Positions 39,101-48,656 of a DNA stretch of 64,000 nucleotides are shown here, one piece after another (position 1 is the stretch's first letter; every line of letters starts with the position of its first letter). The stretch covers positions 148,369-212,368 of the forward strand of contig NW_005178804.1 in NCBI RefSeq assembly GCF_000350225.1. The letters are read 5' to 3'. The translations under genes and the position numbers were made by a program. Source of the DNA: Chondrus crispus (taxonomy: Eukaryota > Rhodophyta > Florideophyceae > Gigartinales > Gigartinaceae). A model generated the notes under the pieces. It ran no database searches, was not told the DNA's origin, and saw only the letters and a program-made list of their open reading frames with translations.

Positions 39101-40759
39101 ATACGAATCCGCTGCAGTCTTCGCGTTGAGACGCCGGTAGTCCACGCAGAACCGAAGAGATCCGTCTTTCTTCGGTACGAGCACCACCGGGGACGCCCAC
39201 TCGGTGCTCGCGGGTTCGATAACCCCTGCGTTCAACATCTTGTTGACCTCCTTCGCGACCATTTCGCGCATCGCGGGCCCCTTACGGTAGGGCATCGAAC
39301 GTATCGGCTTCGTTCCCGGTTCGAGAGGAATGCGGTGTTCCGTCGCTCGTATAGTTCCGAGCGCACCGCTCCACAGGCTCGAGTGCTTACGGAGCATCTC
39401 GAGTACGTGGCCACGGAGCTTGTCATCGTCGATGTATGACAAGTCGATTTCTTTTTCCCAATCCATCGGTGGATTTTCGGGATCCTTTTTCTGCGGGGGT
39501 ACAGTACCCTCCGCCGTCGGTTGGTCTTGAGGTGGCCGTTCGTCCGTGACCACCCCCTTCTTCACGACGGTCGTCCGTTCGTCGGAGCTCGGTCGTCCAG
39601 CTCCGGCCTTCCCGACTTGATCGGTCAAGTCGGTCAGGTGTAGCGCGTGCGCGATCCCCTCGGCAACCCTCCGTTCGGGCGTGAGGATCGCGAGGGGGTT
39701 GCGCTTCGCGTATCCCACGACGGTGTGCTTCGGAAGCCGCCTTTCCCGTAGCGAAAAGTTCGCGACGATGACGTCGAAGGTCTGATTCGGCAGAACCTCG
39801 GCGACGCCATTCGTCAACCTCACTCCATGTCGGTGTTGGAGTGAGGGCTTTGGTTCCAGGAACACGAGGCCCCTCCCCGCGGTGGTGACGCGCACTCGGG
39901 CTTGCGACATCGCGGGGATGGTAACCCAGCGGGCGAGTCGGATCGCCTGCGGGGCCTCATCCCGTACATCCGGCCGGCTCGTTTGGCGTCCGTGTCGCCT
40001 TGTAGGGGGAGTCGGCTTCCCCTTTCCGTCGACGATGGCTACGGAGCCACCGTGTCGAAGTTCGAGCTTCTGTCCGTCGATGTCGATGCTACGTACGTGG
40101 GCATCGATGAACGCCGTGCCGAGAAGAACGGGAACGGCAAGCTGTTCCGCCACCACGAACGGTATACGGAACGTCGTGTTCCGCAAACGGACTGCAAGGC
40201 GGACGACCGCCGTAAGTCGAAGCGGGTTGCTGTTCGCGCCAGCCAGTCGGGGTAATGGCGCGTCCCGTATTACGAAGCGGGTCCAGTCGGGAGGGAGGTC
40301 GGCCTTCCTCACTAAGTTGTAGCCCGAGCACGTATCGACGGCGATCGTGTGGGGCTTGAACGCGTTACCTTCGGTGGCCACGGAGCCAAGGACGTTATAT
40401 ATCTTGGACGTCATGAGGCATACAATGCCGTCGACCATCTTGGGCGCAACCCGCTCGGCGAGATCGTTCCGCCGAGGTCGTCGCCTTCGGTTCTGGCCCC
40501 TCCTGCGTTTCCTTCTACCTGAGTCGTGGGGCTTCCGCGTCTCCGTGATGCCCCCTCTGGTGCTTGAGTCCGTACGTGGCGGACATTTCGTCGGCTCCCT
40601 TGGCCTCACAGGAGTCTGGAGGTCGACCTGTTCTTTTCGGTCGTCGGTACTCCCGTCCTTTTCGTTACCCATCACCGGTACTACGGGCGTCCCGGTGCTG
40701 TCCTCTCCGAACGTCGGGCTTACGGAGGCCTCGACGTTCGCTCCCCCCTGTATCGGCAT
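36179..40759 (-). CDS. pol: Pol polyprotein, GypB copy 2
   Basis: 1526 residues from the ATG at 40759, no interruption. Domain order as in copy 1, including the DTCSG protease, YLDD reverse transcriptase, DDE integrase and chromodomain. Differences are few: Ile/Val in the RNase H segment CFAVVWAV, Lys/Glu in EGTEF, Gln/Arg in VVPRTL, and the last residues (TGRDLTSDLNADVQS). All catalytic residues are retained, so the copy could be functional. Confidence 0.94.
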   Translation of the reverse strand: MPIQGGANVEASVSPTFGEDSTGTPVVPVMGNEKDGSTDDRKEQVDLQTPVRPREPTKCPPRTDSSTRGGITETRKPHDSGRRKRRRGQNRRRRPRRNDLAERVAPKMVDGIVCLMTSKIYNVLGSVATEGNAFKPHTIAVDTCSGYNLVRKADLPPDWTRFVIRDAPLPRLAGANSNPLRLTAVVRLAVRLRNTTFRIPFVVAEQLAVPVLLGTAFIDAHVRSIDIDGQKLELRHGGSVAIVDGKGKPTPPTRRHGRQTSRPDVRDEAPQAIRLARWVTIPAMSQARVRVTTAGRGLVFLEPKPSLQHRHGVRLTNGVAEVLPNQTFDVIVANFSLRERRLPKHTVVGYAKRNPLAILTPERRVAEGIAHALHLTDLTDQVGKAGAGRPSSDERTTVVKKGVVTDERPPQDQPTAEGTVPPQKKDPENPPMDWEKEIDLSYIDDDKLRGHVLEMLRKHSSLWSGALGTIRATEHRIPLEPGTKPIRSMPYRKGPAMREMVAKEVNKMLNAGVIEPASTEWASPVVLVPKKDGSLRFCVDYRRLNAKTAADSYPLPRMDDCIDSLGDAAVFTTLDCNSGYWQIPVAPEDRDKTTFTTHIGTFRHLRMPFGLKGAPATFQRALDIILSGVRWQICLVYLDDVIVFSRTHGEHAKHLDIVLSLLRSAGISLKLKKCSFFQPKVHYLGHVISPGKLSVADTAADAFKTFTFPRTLTQVRSFLGACNVYRRFVKGFAKIARPLTDMTRKDSDPDFYNPTEAQREAFENLKKSMIAPPILALPRYGRPYMIDTDASAYQLGCTLLQEHDQPNDWRPVGYWSYSLNDSERNYSATERECFAVVWAVRTLRPYVEGTEFTVRTDHDALRWLMSLTESSGRLTRWRLRLAEYDFTIQYRPGRVHQVPDALSRLVSPRVAGDPRPAIEVDDDIPTFDAGTTVRDVSNELADHVCTGNCDHEVEHVFATTRSQAGPRRRPRVRTRDEPRGDDEAPVLQGPSPFWEENDEFDAVDLERAEEPEVGAPASTVAPPQDDLPAPLTFEEIAEEQRVDDFCQTVLARQSESRDSAFFEDHQGVLKRRHPFDPDIVQVVVPRTLRARLLRLCHNPAIAGHPGQNRMYYALRREYYWPHLAADVAATVRGCRTCAMNRVKLRKHLNRLRLFPATRPLESLAIDILGPLPKTKSGKRFLLVITDRFTKLTQVVALRTITAYAVAVAFCDAWVFKYGVPRTLLSDNGPQFNAKFFHSTCRVLGITNLYTSAYHPQTNGQVERYNRTIASMLRNYVGEHQDDWDVYVGPLTYAYNSHVHRTTRTTPFELVLSRPPPEFSLRRVDDGVPPADRGNQRAEFLKTLDDTIQKAYGSLRRTQARYKRDFDKRVRRINARLKPGNYVYPNPSDGGKTSNKLASPAVGPYRVLANDKRTITIDRDGVTERVSADRCVYSPPPANEPRASTTTPSDLAVKVREGTQFAVERLLKHRVMEDGTPEFLIKWADYDTPTWTARTHVPEELVSRYAKRLRARTGRDLTSDLNADVQS

Positions 40760-40864
40760 TGCAGGGGCTACCGCGCTCGCTTCCGGTGGCGAGGGGTGTA
40801 TTATCGGACAATACCCCCCGTGACCTAGGCGAGCACGTGGGGACCGGTCGAGTTCGTGGGGACA

Positions 40865-40911
40865 AGACGGCTCACGCGACCGCGTGGACGTAACCGTCTT
40901 TACCCTTTTTT
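40865..40911 (-). promoter_or_regulatory. Candidate frameshift signal, GypB copy 2
   Basis: Minus-strand A6 (40906-40911), six-base spacer with the gag stop, then the stem-loop to 40865, identical in layout to copy 1. Confidence 0.6.
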
Positions 40912-43554
40912 CGAACTACCGGTGCTATCGGAGCTACCTTCCTGGCTATCGGCGGCCAGGTCTTCTCCCGCTCCTCGGTCCCGTGGGTCGGGACGTCTCA
41001 CCCACGGCGGCACCACGTTATCGGCGAAGTATTCGGGTACTTCTAGACCTTGACCTGCGACGTCCGGACGTCGCAGGATATGGGGGACAGGGAGAACCGG
41101 TTCTCCTTCGTGACCCTCCTCGGGTAGGGGATGCGGACCCTCTACCCAATCTTGCAAGTACATGATCGCCTTCTGTACCTGTTGAGGTAACCGAGAACGG
41201 TCCCGGTCACCTCCCCTTCCTTGACGGGGATACCTTGTGTCCGCCTGGCGGTAATCGGGTCGATCACGACGATCGAGTTCGTTACGGCGATACCCACCTC
41301 CACGTGGGGCGAAGCGTGCGCCCCCACCCGAACGATTCGGGAAACCTTGACGCGGGGGACGGCCCTCGCCGACCGACTGCCGGAGGAGGTTACGCGCACC
41401 GGGGCGCGTCTCCATCTGGTATCGGTAGTTCCTGTACGCTGTGAACATACGTTGTTCCGGCGACAGGAACGGGCAGGCGTACATGGCGTGCCCGTACGTA
41501 CGGCACAGCCAGCACACGTACGCGCTGCCATCCGTTGAGGCGAAGGTCGCCGCGTGGCGCGCCTCCTCATCGGTGAGGAGGGGTACGCGAGGGGCTTCGG
41601 CTCCTGCATCTCGATTCGAGATGTCGAGCTCTGCGACCCGGGGGTCCGTACCCCTTGCCACTCTTGGAGTGTGCGCGAAGGCGGTCGCGTAACTGGATGT
41701 CGTTCCGGTCGACATCGGCGTGGGAGGTCGTCCTCCCACGGGCCCCGTTCCTTGCGTAATGAGGACAGGGTCACCCTGCCACTCATCCTCCCCGACATGG
41801 AGGGTAGAAGCGGGAGAACTTGTTGCGGCGGACTTCGTAGTCCTGCCAGCCTTCCCTGCCGGTTTCGGGTCCGGCAGAGGTAACCCGCGCCGGGCGCGGT
41901 ACGTAGTCCCTTCCGCCGTGGCGATGCGGCGGATAGTCGGTAGATCGGTCTTCTGGCTGCTTGGCAGCCGCTGAACGGTCTCGGAAACTGCGGCACGGGT
42001 CGCAGGTGCGAGTCCCCGCACGAAGTAGTGCGCGAGGGACTGTTCGGAGAACACTGCCGTGCATCGGAACGCGGCAGTTTCTAACCGGTCCGCAAAGGTG
42101 CTCTCCGTTTCGTGGGGTTTCTGTCGCGCCGTAGCGACAGCGTCGTACGCTTCACCTAACACGTCGTCCGTGAGGTAGCGTTTCAAGAGTTGATTTACGA
42201 GCCCCGGCCAGCTCACGTCGTCGTGGAGCTGGCCGGCGCGGAGGCCACGCATCGTATAACTCGTATACAGGCGCTCCGCATCGCGCTCTAAGAAGTGCGC
42301 GAGAACTCGTACCGCAACACCTTCCGTCAGGTGTTGCGAGTTGAAGGTTATCCGGATATCCTTCAAGAACGGCAGCAGCCGGATCGGGTCCGTACCGTCG
42401 AAGCTACGCATCGTGGGACGGATCCCACGACAGCGTTGGACGTACTTCGCGATCCGTCCCGCGTCACCCGAGGTGACGAGCCTCGAGGTGTTATCCAAGC
42501 GGTACATACGATAGTCAGCGACGGCGCTGAACTCTTGGATCATCGTATGTACCGGCTCGAGTCCGGGTTCAGCGGGACCCAGCGTGCCGAACGGGGTAAC
42601 GGGTAGCGTACGGACGTCTACCGGTCCGGGTCGCGCGGTGTGGTCCACCGGCGGGTAGCCGCCCCAGCGGGGATCGACGGAGAACATGGGTTCTCCGGAT
42701 CCGCGAGCGGCTACTCCACGGTCCGGGTCGTTACGATACGGCACCTGTCCCGTCTGCCACATGTTTCCGGGGACATGTGGCAGAGCTTGGGACTCGGACG
42801 CGACGTTGGCGTCCATCGGAGGTCGTCTTTCTCCTGCGTCTCGACTGGGATCGGCCACAGTTGGGCGCCATCCTTGCGGGGCGGCAGCGTCCGGAGGTAC
42901 AGTACCACCGGGCCCTCTCGTGGGGGCACCGGGCAGCCTTGCGGCCATGGTACGTTCCAGGTCACGGGCACGCTGCCGCGTGGACTCCAGCTCAGCGGTG
43001 AGGTGCGCGAAGGCACCAAGTTGCTCCGCCGAGGGGGGTTGACGAGCGTCAAGACGTCTCGACGAAGTCGGCCTTGCGGGACGACCTTCCCCATACGTAG
43101 CGGGGTTCTCGGGACGCGAGTCTTCGACGAGCACCAGTCGCGATTGCAACTGGTCGACCAGTGCTCGGAGATTCTCCAGCGACTGGGTGACGCGGTCGAA
43201 CCTCCCCTCGCGGATGGATCGGAGCTCGTCCATGCAGCGCGAATAGACGGCGTCCGTAACGTCGATGCGGAGGGAAGTACGGACTTCCTCGATGTAGTCT
43301 GCGATGCGGTCGAACATCGCCGCCGCTTGTCCTTCGGGGGACTCGGGCGACGGTTCGCGGTCTCGGAGACCAGCGTCGCCGTCGCCGAACGGCGGTGATG
43401 GGGCGTGCATAGCGGCCGCCCTCGGATCCGCCGGTTCGGAGCGGATCGAGGGGGCGTATTCTTGACTCATCTCGACGCGTACGGACGCGGAGGAAAAAGA
43501 AAGTCTTCTCGGAAAGATCTCGGGGTCTTCTAGGTCGGGAGACCACTGTAGCAT
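40900..43554 (-). CDS. gag: Gag polyprotein, GypB copy 2
   Basis: 884 residues from the ATG at 43554 inside the LTR end. About ten replacements relative to copy 1, such as EDSRPENPATY for EDLRPENPVTY, GEPMF for GEHMF and NRSGG for NCSGG. The CCHC knuckle is intact. The sequences of copies 2 and 3 agree at several of these sites, so copy 1 carries most of the private changes. Confidence 0.92.
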   Translation of the reverse strand: MLQWSPDLEDPEIFPRRLSFSSASVRVEMSQEYAPSIRSEPADPRAAAMHAPSPPFGDGDAGLRDREPSPESPEGQAAAMFDRIADYIEEVRTSLRIDVTDAVYSRCMDELRSIREGRFDRVTQSLENLRALVDQLQSRLVLVEDSRPENPATYGEGRPARPTSSRRLDARQPPSAEQLGAFAHLTAELESTRQRARDLERTMAARLPGAPTRGPGGTVPPDAAAPQGWRPTVADPSRDAGERRPPMDANVASESQALPHVPGNMWQTGQVPYRNDPDRGVAARGSGEPMFSVDPRWGGYPPVDHTARPGPVDVRTLPVTPFGTLGPAEPGLEPVHTMIQEFSAVADYRMYRLDNTSRLVTSGDAGRIAKYVQRCRGIRPTMRSFDGTDPIRLLPFLKDIRITFNSQHLTEGVAVRVLAHFLERDAERLYTSYTMRGLRAGQLHDDVSWPGLVNQLLKRYLTDDVLGEAYDAVATARQKPHETESTFADRLETAAFRCTAVFSEQSLAHYFVRGLAPATRAAVSETVQRLPSSQKTDLPTIRRIATAEGTTYRARRGLPLPDPKPAGKAGRTTKSAATSSPASTLHVGEDEWQGDPVLITQGTGPVGGRPPTPMSTGTTSSYATAFAHTPRVARGTDPRVAELDISNRDAGAEAPRVPLLTDEEARHAATFASTDGSAYVCWLCRTYGHAMYACPFLSPEQRMFTAYRNYRYQMETRPGARNLLRQSVGEGRPPRQGFPNRSGGGARFAPRGGGYRRNELDRRDRPDYRQADTRYPRQGRGGDRDRSRLPQQVQKAIMYLQDWVEGPHPLPEEGHEGEPVLPVPHILRRPDVAGQGLEVPEYFADNVVPPWVRRPDPRDRGAGEDLAADSQEGSSDSTGSSKKG
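43533..43545 (-). other. Primer binding site, GypB copy 2
   Basis: Minus-strand TGGTCTCCCGACC one base from the LTR at 43547; it lies within the gag frame. Confidence 0.75.
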
Positions 43555-44165
43555 AAACACCCCTAAACGGATAGGGGTGTATGCTTAGTCCTGGAAGACC
43601 CGTACGTACGAGAAGACGGGGGAAGTCGGACCAGCTAACGAAACCGGAGCACGGGCCCGGGTAGCGTGGTAGAGCGGGATCGGGGGGAGGACGCGCACAC
43701 GCGCGGGCCGATCTACGCCTCGACGCCCCGGAGCAGCGCTGGGTTACGTTCCAGCGCTGACGGGCGGAGGTGGATCTAGGCTCGCTCGCGTGCTCGCGCG
43801 TCCTCTACCCGCGCTCGGTCTCGCCTTAAGGTAGCTAACGGAAGCTTCCTTAGGATAAGCTGGAAGTCAGACCTAGGCGGTAGGTCGTGGACAAGTCCGT
43901 GCTTGTCCCCTTCGCCGCCGCCGGTCCGCTCCGTCATTTAATGTACAATTAGTCTATCGTAACTTAGTACAGTACGTACTGTACTATGGGGCACTACTGT
44001 AGTCGGCACTGTCAGCCGACGGGGCTGACTGTATACGTGTCGTACACGTATAGTACACGTGGGGGCGCGTGCCCCCGTACACGTGTGGTACCGGCTGTCT
44101 GTAAGGTTCGTGCCTTACAGAGCCGGATCCAATTTCTAATCTAATTCTTTTGTAGTTATACTACA
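43547..44165 (-). repeat. LTR shared by GypB copies 2 and 3
   Basis: This 619-bp LTR has a primer site and gag on its left and a polypurine tract and antisense ORF on its right. It therefore acts as 5' LTR for copy 2 and 3' LTR for copy 3. Confidence 0.93.
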
Positions 44166-44178
44166 CCACCCCCCCCTC
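44166..44178 (-). other. Polypurine tract, GypB copy 3
   Basis: Minus-strand G-rich run next to the shared LTR, two bases shorter than in copy 2, within the same inverted repeat. Confidence 0.65.
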
Positions 44179-44200
44179 AAGCGTGGACGTCCGCGTCCAC

Positions 44201-46711
44201 ATGTGCTTGAGGGGAGCGGAAATGTCCGAGCTTGTAGTCGTCTCGAGCCCTCCGCGTACCTCTCGCGATCGCGTTCCATCGTCACGCCCCTCTTTTCCCG
44301 GACGGTGGCCTATGCGCGTGCTGGCCGGTCCCCTTCTCTTCTCCACATCCCGTGCTGACCCCTATTTCTGCTTGATCCCCTCTTCGCGTTTGTTTTCTCT
44401 GATTATCGTACGCGCAACCGGGCCCGTCGGCTCCCCCCTTCTCGTTGTCATGGCAGGTTCCCCGCCGACTGGGGCCCTAGCGGGAACAGACCCCTTGCAC
44501 TGTGAGCCGTCTCGCTTCGCAATCGTTGCATCAGCTGCCGAAGGGCCGGTCCGTTCCCAAGGTTCCACGGCAAGGCAAGAGGCATCTCCGCTCCAAGACG
44601 CGTCGATTACGCCCGTGGTCTCCTCCCTTCCGCCGTTCCAGCAAGGGCGGCGGTCCCGTGAGACTACGTTGTCCACGGAGTTGGGTGCCGCCCCTGCAGT
44701 GGCTTCCGTCGCCGCTGCGCAGTCCAACGTTGGGGTGGAGCGGAATGGTGAGGCCCCGTCGTCGGGGCGGGGGAGCGCGGCGTACGAGCCCGCGGAGGGG
44801 TCGTATGGCGCTTATGGGAGCTGTCGGCGCCCCGGGACACCGCCCGAGGCGTCTCGGGATATCCGTTGTATAGCCCAGGAGGACGCCGCAACCACGACGC
44901 AGTGGTTGGGCGTACCCCTCGAGCGATCGACGCCACTTCCTCTTGGTCGTCTAAGGTACGCATGGCGTCGTTACGCTCGATCAGGGATCACCGTCGGCGA
45001 GATCCTCTCGCAGGGTCGGGTACGTCCCGACCTGTTACGTATCCGTCTCATATACGCAGAGGGCCTGATCGAAGAGGCCTCGCTTGCCTTGGGACGTTTG
45101 CTGGCCGAGGGGACCGGTGCCCCATACCAGCTACCAGATGAAATCCCCAGTGACAGAACATTCGTATACAGTATAGAAGAGGCGGAGTATGTTGATCGCA
45201 TGGCGACGTATATGTTCCACCCCGGCCCCCGGGGTCCTCAACGGTTTGTACTTGCAGAGGTGGCGGGACTGTACGTGAGCCCCCGGCCATATGCGTACTC
45301 GAGAACGCGTGCGGCACTGCAGAAGTCTGCCTGTTCCTTAATGAGACTCCATTCGCTTGCCCTAGCCCCGCATGATTGGTCTGCTTATCGCCAAGCGAGC
45401 GAGGCGGACGGCCGCGTTTTGCGGTCTGCATCGTTCGAACGTGGGTTGTCGACGGACGACTTCCCTGAATTACCCACGTCGATACGGGAGGCTTTTCCTT
45501 CCTTGGGAGTACACGTCTTACTCCCCTACGCCCTCAAGCATTTCGGCTATGCTTGCTCGGACCGACACCACCCCGCTCACGAGGTCCTCCTCGATAACGT
45601 GGAGCGAGAGTGGGCTTGGTCGGTCGGAAACGCTTTTATGAACGAGGTTTCCATCAACGGGAGGGTCTTCGTACAGCCCGGTTCGATACTGTCTTTTCTT
45701 GGTAGGGTCGCTCCGGAGCTCCCTGACGTCGCGTTGCATCCACTTGAACACGGTACGCAGCACGTGTCGTGGTCCTACTCTTTTGTCCTTGACCTGATGC
45801 ACCGCTCCTTGGACGTGCCGGAACGCAACCACCGTCCCTGGACGGACTATACGACCAACCTGCGCAGCACGTTTCTGGCATACGACCGTCGTGCGGACGC
45901 CTTCGTGGCACGCCCTAATCCACCCGCCAGCGGGACGTACCGCGGCGGCGCCGGAGTTGGATCGGCGGTGCGGGAAGCCCGCAGGAAACGTTACAGGGAT
46001 TTAGACGGAGAGCCGACTACCCCCCTACATGTGGGGGCGAATCCCTTCCGCGCCCCTCCCGCGTTCGATGCGAGTCAGGGCGTCGCGGTGGGGTCTCCAA
46101 CTCCGTCACTCCCTCCTCTAAACATCCCCGGCGGCGCCTCTATTCAGCACTTCACGATAACGAGAGACGAAATCAGGGCCTTCCCTGATCTTGTGCTGGC
46201 CTTGGGGAACTCGGTCGACCGAACTTGGCGCGTGAGTAGCCTCCTCAGTACGCTGGCTGGTTGGTACCTGGCTCGTAGCGCAGAGGCGTGTCGCCTTGGG
46301 GATGAACGCGCTGCCCTTTCTTCTCAGCTACGTCAGCTACAGAGTGAACTGGGGGACTTACGGGAGTCCTCCCTTCGTCAGGAAGGCGCTTTGGAACGTG
46401 CGGTTACTGAGCGAGATCGCTACCGCCGTGAGCGTGACACTCTCCGATCTCTCTCCGCCACGCACCCTTCGTCCGGTTCCGTGCCGCGTCCGAGGATTCC
46501 GGACCCTTATGAGGGGAGGGCGTACGTTCCCCCTCCAGTCGGCGAGATGGTTGCGCCCGTAGTTCCTCCGCACCCTTGGCCTCGTCACGTCGAGGTGGTG
46601 ATGCCCCCTCGCGATGAGGTGGCGACGGAGACGCCCCGTCATCCTAGCTACTGTCCTCCGAGCACTTACGTTCTGGGGTCGGCGGCTCCTCCTGGCGGTA
46701 CGAACCGCTAA
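44201..46711 (+). CDS. Antisense ORF, GypB copy 3
   Basis: 836 residues and still open although gag and pol of this copy are broken. Private replacements include Val to Ala in ASAAEGP, Ile to Leu in LHSLALAP, Val to Ile in PGSILSFL and Met to Thr in LSATHPS. Silent changes appear fewer than replacements by eye, so this does not by itself prove purifying selection. Confidence 0.65.
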   Translation: MCLRGAEMSELVVVSSPPRTSRDRVPSSRPSFPGRWPMRVLAGPLLFSTSRADPYFCLIPSSRLFSLIIVRATGPVGSPLLVVMAGSPPTGALAGTDPLHCEPSRFAIVASAAEGPVRSQGSTARQEASPLQDASITPVVSSLPPFQQGRRSRETTLSTELGAAPAVASVAAAQSNVGVERNGEAPSSGRGSAAYEPAEGSYGAYGSCRRPGTPPEASRDIRCIAQEDAATTTQWLGVPLERSTPLPLGRLRYAWRRYARSGITVGEILSQGRVRPDLLRIRLIYAEGLIEEASLALGRLLAEGTGAPYQLPDEIPSDRTFVYSIEEAEYVDRMATYMFHPGPRGPQRFVLAEVAGLYVSPRPYAYSRTRAALQKSACSLMRLHSLALAPHDWSAYRQASEADGRVLRSASFERGLSTDDFPELPTSIREAFPSLGVHVLLPYALKHFGYACSDRHHPAHEVLLDNVEREWAWSVGNAFMNEVSINGRVFVQPGSILSFLGRVAPELPDVALHPLEHGTQHVSWSYSFVLDLMHRSLDVPERNHRPWTDYTTNLRSTFLAYDRRADAFVARPNPPASGTYRGGAGVGSAVREARRKRYRDLDGEPTTPLHVGANPFRAPPAFDASQGVAVGSPTPSLPPLNIPGGASIQHFTITRDEIRAFPDLVLALGNSVDRTWRVSSLLSTLAGWYLARSAEACRLGDERAALSSQLRQLQSELGDLRESSLRQEGALERAVTERDRYRRERDTLRSLSATHPSSGSVPRPRIPDPYEGRAYVPPPVGEMVAPVVPPHPWPRHVEVVMPPRDEVATETPRHPSYCPPSTYVLGSAAPPGGTNR

Positions 46712-48656
46712 TACAGCGCTGTCCCCCTTCGTGCGGCGCCTCTTTCCCCCTTGATCACTCCGATCTTCGTAAAGCCACTTAGGGCCCCTTTTTGCTTCCT
46801 TGCTCATCCGGTCGTTACGACAGCATACGGGGCGCGTATACGATAAGAGAAAGTATCATCTCCACGGGGGCCCTTCCCCGTGCATGCGGAATCGGCGTAG
46901 GCAGGGAGACGCGTGGCATGCATCCTCCGTTCATGAGGAGCGCTGAGCTCGTCACGACCGACCGGTACTGCACTCCTCCTTCCGCGGATGCCCTACAGGA
47001 CCCACGAGCCGGACGGACCGTTCGCCATGCGAAGTAGCATCCACGTTCGCAGTAGGGAGCAGGTTGCTCCGTGTGGCTCGTCCTTGCTGGCCTTGGAGCT
47101 TTCCCTTACGCGATTCGAGTCCGTGATCTCGTCGCCGGTCGTCTGGTGGTGCCCCCCTCAATTCCTTCCTTCGTGCTCGACTCCTTCTCTGAGCGTCCTC
47201 CCTACGGCGCGGGACGCCAGTTCCCCGGGGCACGGGCTAAGTCACGCGACCGAGCTGATGCTCCAAACGGACAGCGGGTCGTACCGCCTTCTGCCGTGCT
47301 ACCGCGCGCACGGATGCTGCCTCGTCCGTGTGGGGCAGGGACGTCGAGGAGCAGTGCCCTTAGACTCATCCTCCTCCTTGCCGGAACTGTGGTTGCCTGG
47401 CTTGGTCGTCGGCGGGGGTTAGGGTCCGCCTTCTCGGGGCGTAGGGAGAGCCGTCCCTCCCTCCGTATTTGGGCTTCCGAAAGGGGGCCGTACCCCTTCC
47501 TCCCCTCACGCCCGGTCCCCTTGTCGACTTCCTGCCCGTGCCGCCTTACCACTTTGGTGCCAGCTTGACGGCGCCGTGGCGTTCGGGTCGCCTGCGCAGT
47601 ACGCAGTTGCGGGAGGAAAGGCTACTACAAGGGAGCCGAGTGGCGTGCGCGCTTCTCGAGGGGACGTCCTCCTCGATGGTAACAGCTGTTGTCGGGTCCG
47701 TCTTCCCTCCCGGAGTGAGGGAGGGGTCCGTGTACGGTGCTTGCTCCCATGCCACCGTCCGAGGAGCCGAGTACAACAGCCATGGCGGGTCGGCCCGCCA
47801 TGTATTGCGTGGCCCTCATGCGGCGCGTGCGCACCTTTGCGCACGTGAGTGGCATCTGTCGCGCGCGCTCCCTCTTTTTTCGTTATTTTCTTCGCAGTTG
47901 GTGGCGGATTGACATCGGCGCCGGTGCTTGCTGTCAGGCGTATGAGCGGCGTGCAGTACCTGTGCGCGCACGTGCGCGCACAGCAACAGCTCTGAGCCCT
48001 TGATCCAATCACCCGAAAAAAACCACCTCAAAATTTGGCCAATTTTCCCGCCAAAATAATTTCAGCAAAAATTAAATCACACTCCGTGATTGGTGCGCTG
48101 TCATACGCCCCCATTATTTTGAGTGTGCCGTGGCGAACTGGCGCTGCAGTGCAGCGAGCCCTATAGGGCCCGTGCTCCCGGCCGTTCGTCCGAACCCTCC
48201 ACCTCTCGCCTACGCGTACTCTCGCGTACCGGCGCGCATCTTCGAGCCCATTGCGCGCGTCCTCTCGGTGAGGGCTTCGTCTGCGTTCTTGCCACTAACA
48301 GAGACTGCTCTTTCGTCCCTTCGGTTATTACGTGAACCATTCCTTCCTAGACCGTCGTCGCCTGCCATTTTTTCGTCAGACAGTACGTACTGTCTAGCCC
48401 CAATGCGCGCAGAGACCAGCAAAGCGCCTTGCTCTCCGTGGCGTCCTTCGTACTGCATCCTCCTTCGACGGTTGTGGATGGGTGTTCGTAACTCTGACCT
48501 TGCTTGTCAATACATATTGACATGCCTCGCGTTTGTCGGCGATCGTCCGTGGGCCTATCCTTTCTGACGTTCCTTGTCTTCCAATTGGGAGAGACTCATA
48601 TAACCGTAACGAAACGGTTGCGTTTAGCCGTACCGGAACGGTTGAGGGCCCCTTCC
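46712..48656. other. Spacer between antisense ORF and pol, GypB copy 3
   Basis: Counterpart of 10596-12538. The E2F-like box is at 48043-48056 and the palindrome at 48378-48395 is intact. The second palindrome (48505-48522) is spoiled by one change (ATACATATT instead of ATACGTATT). Confidence 0.5.

Larger units (their letters stand above)
31022..44165 (-). mobile_element. GypB copy 2, complete, tandem with copy 3
   Basis: Same parts as copy 1 in opposite orientation, all frames open. Its 5' LTR (43547-44165) doubles as the 3' LTR of copy 3, giving LTR-body-LTR-body-LTR. The body is almost identical to copy 1. Confidence 0.93.
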
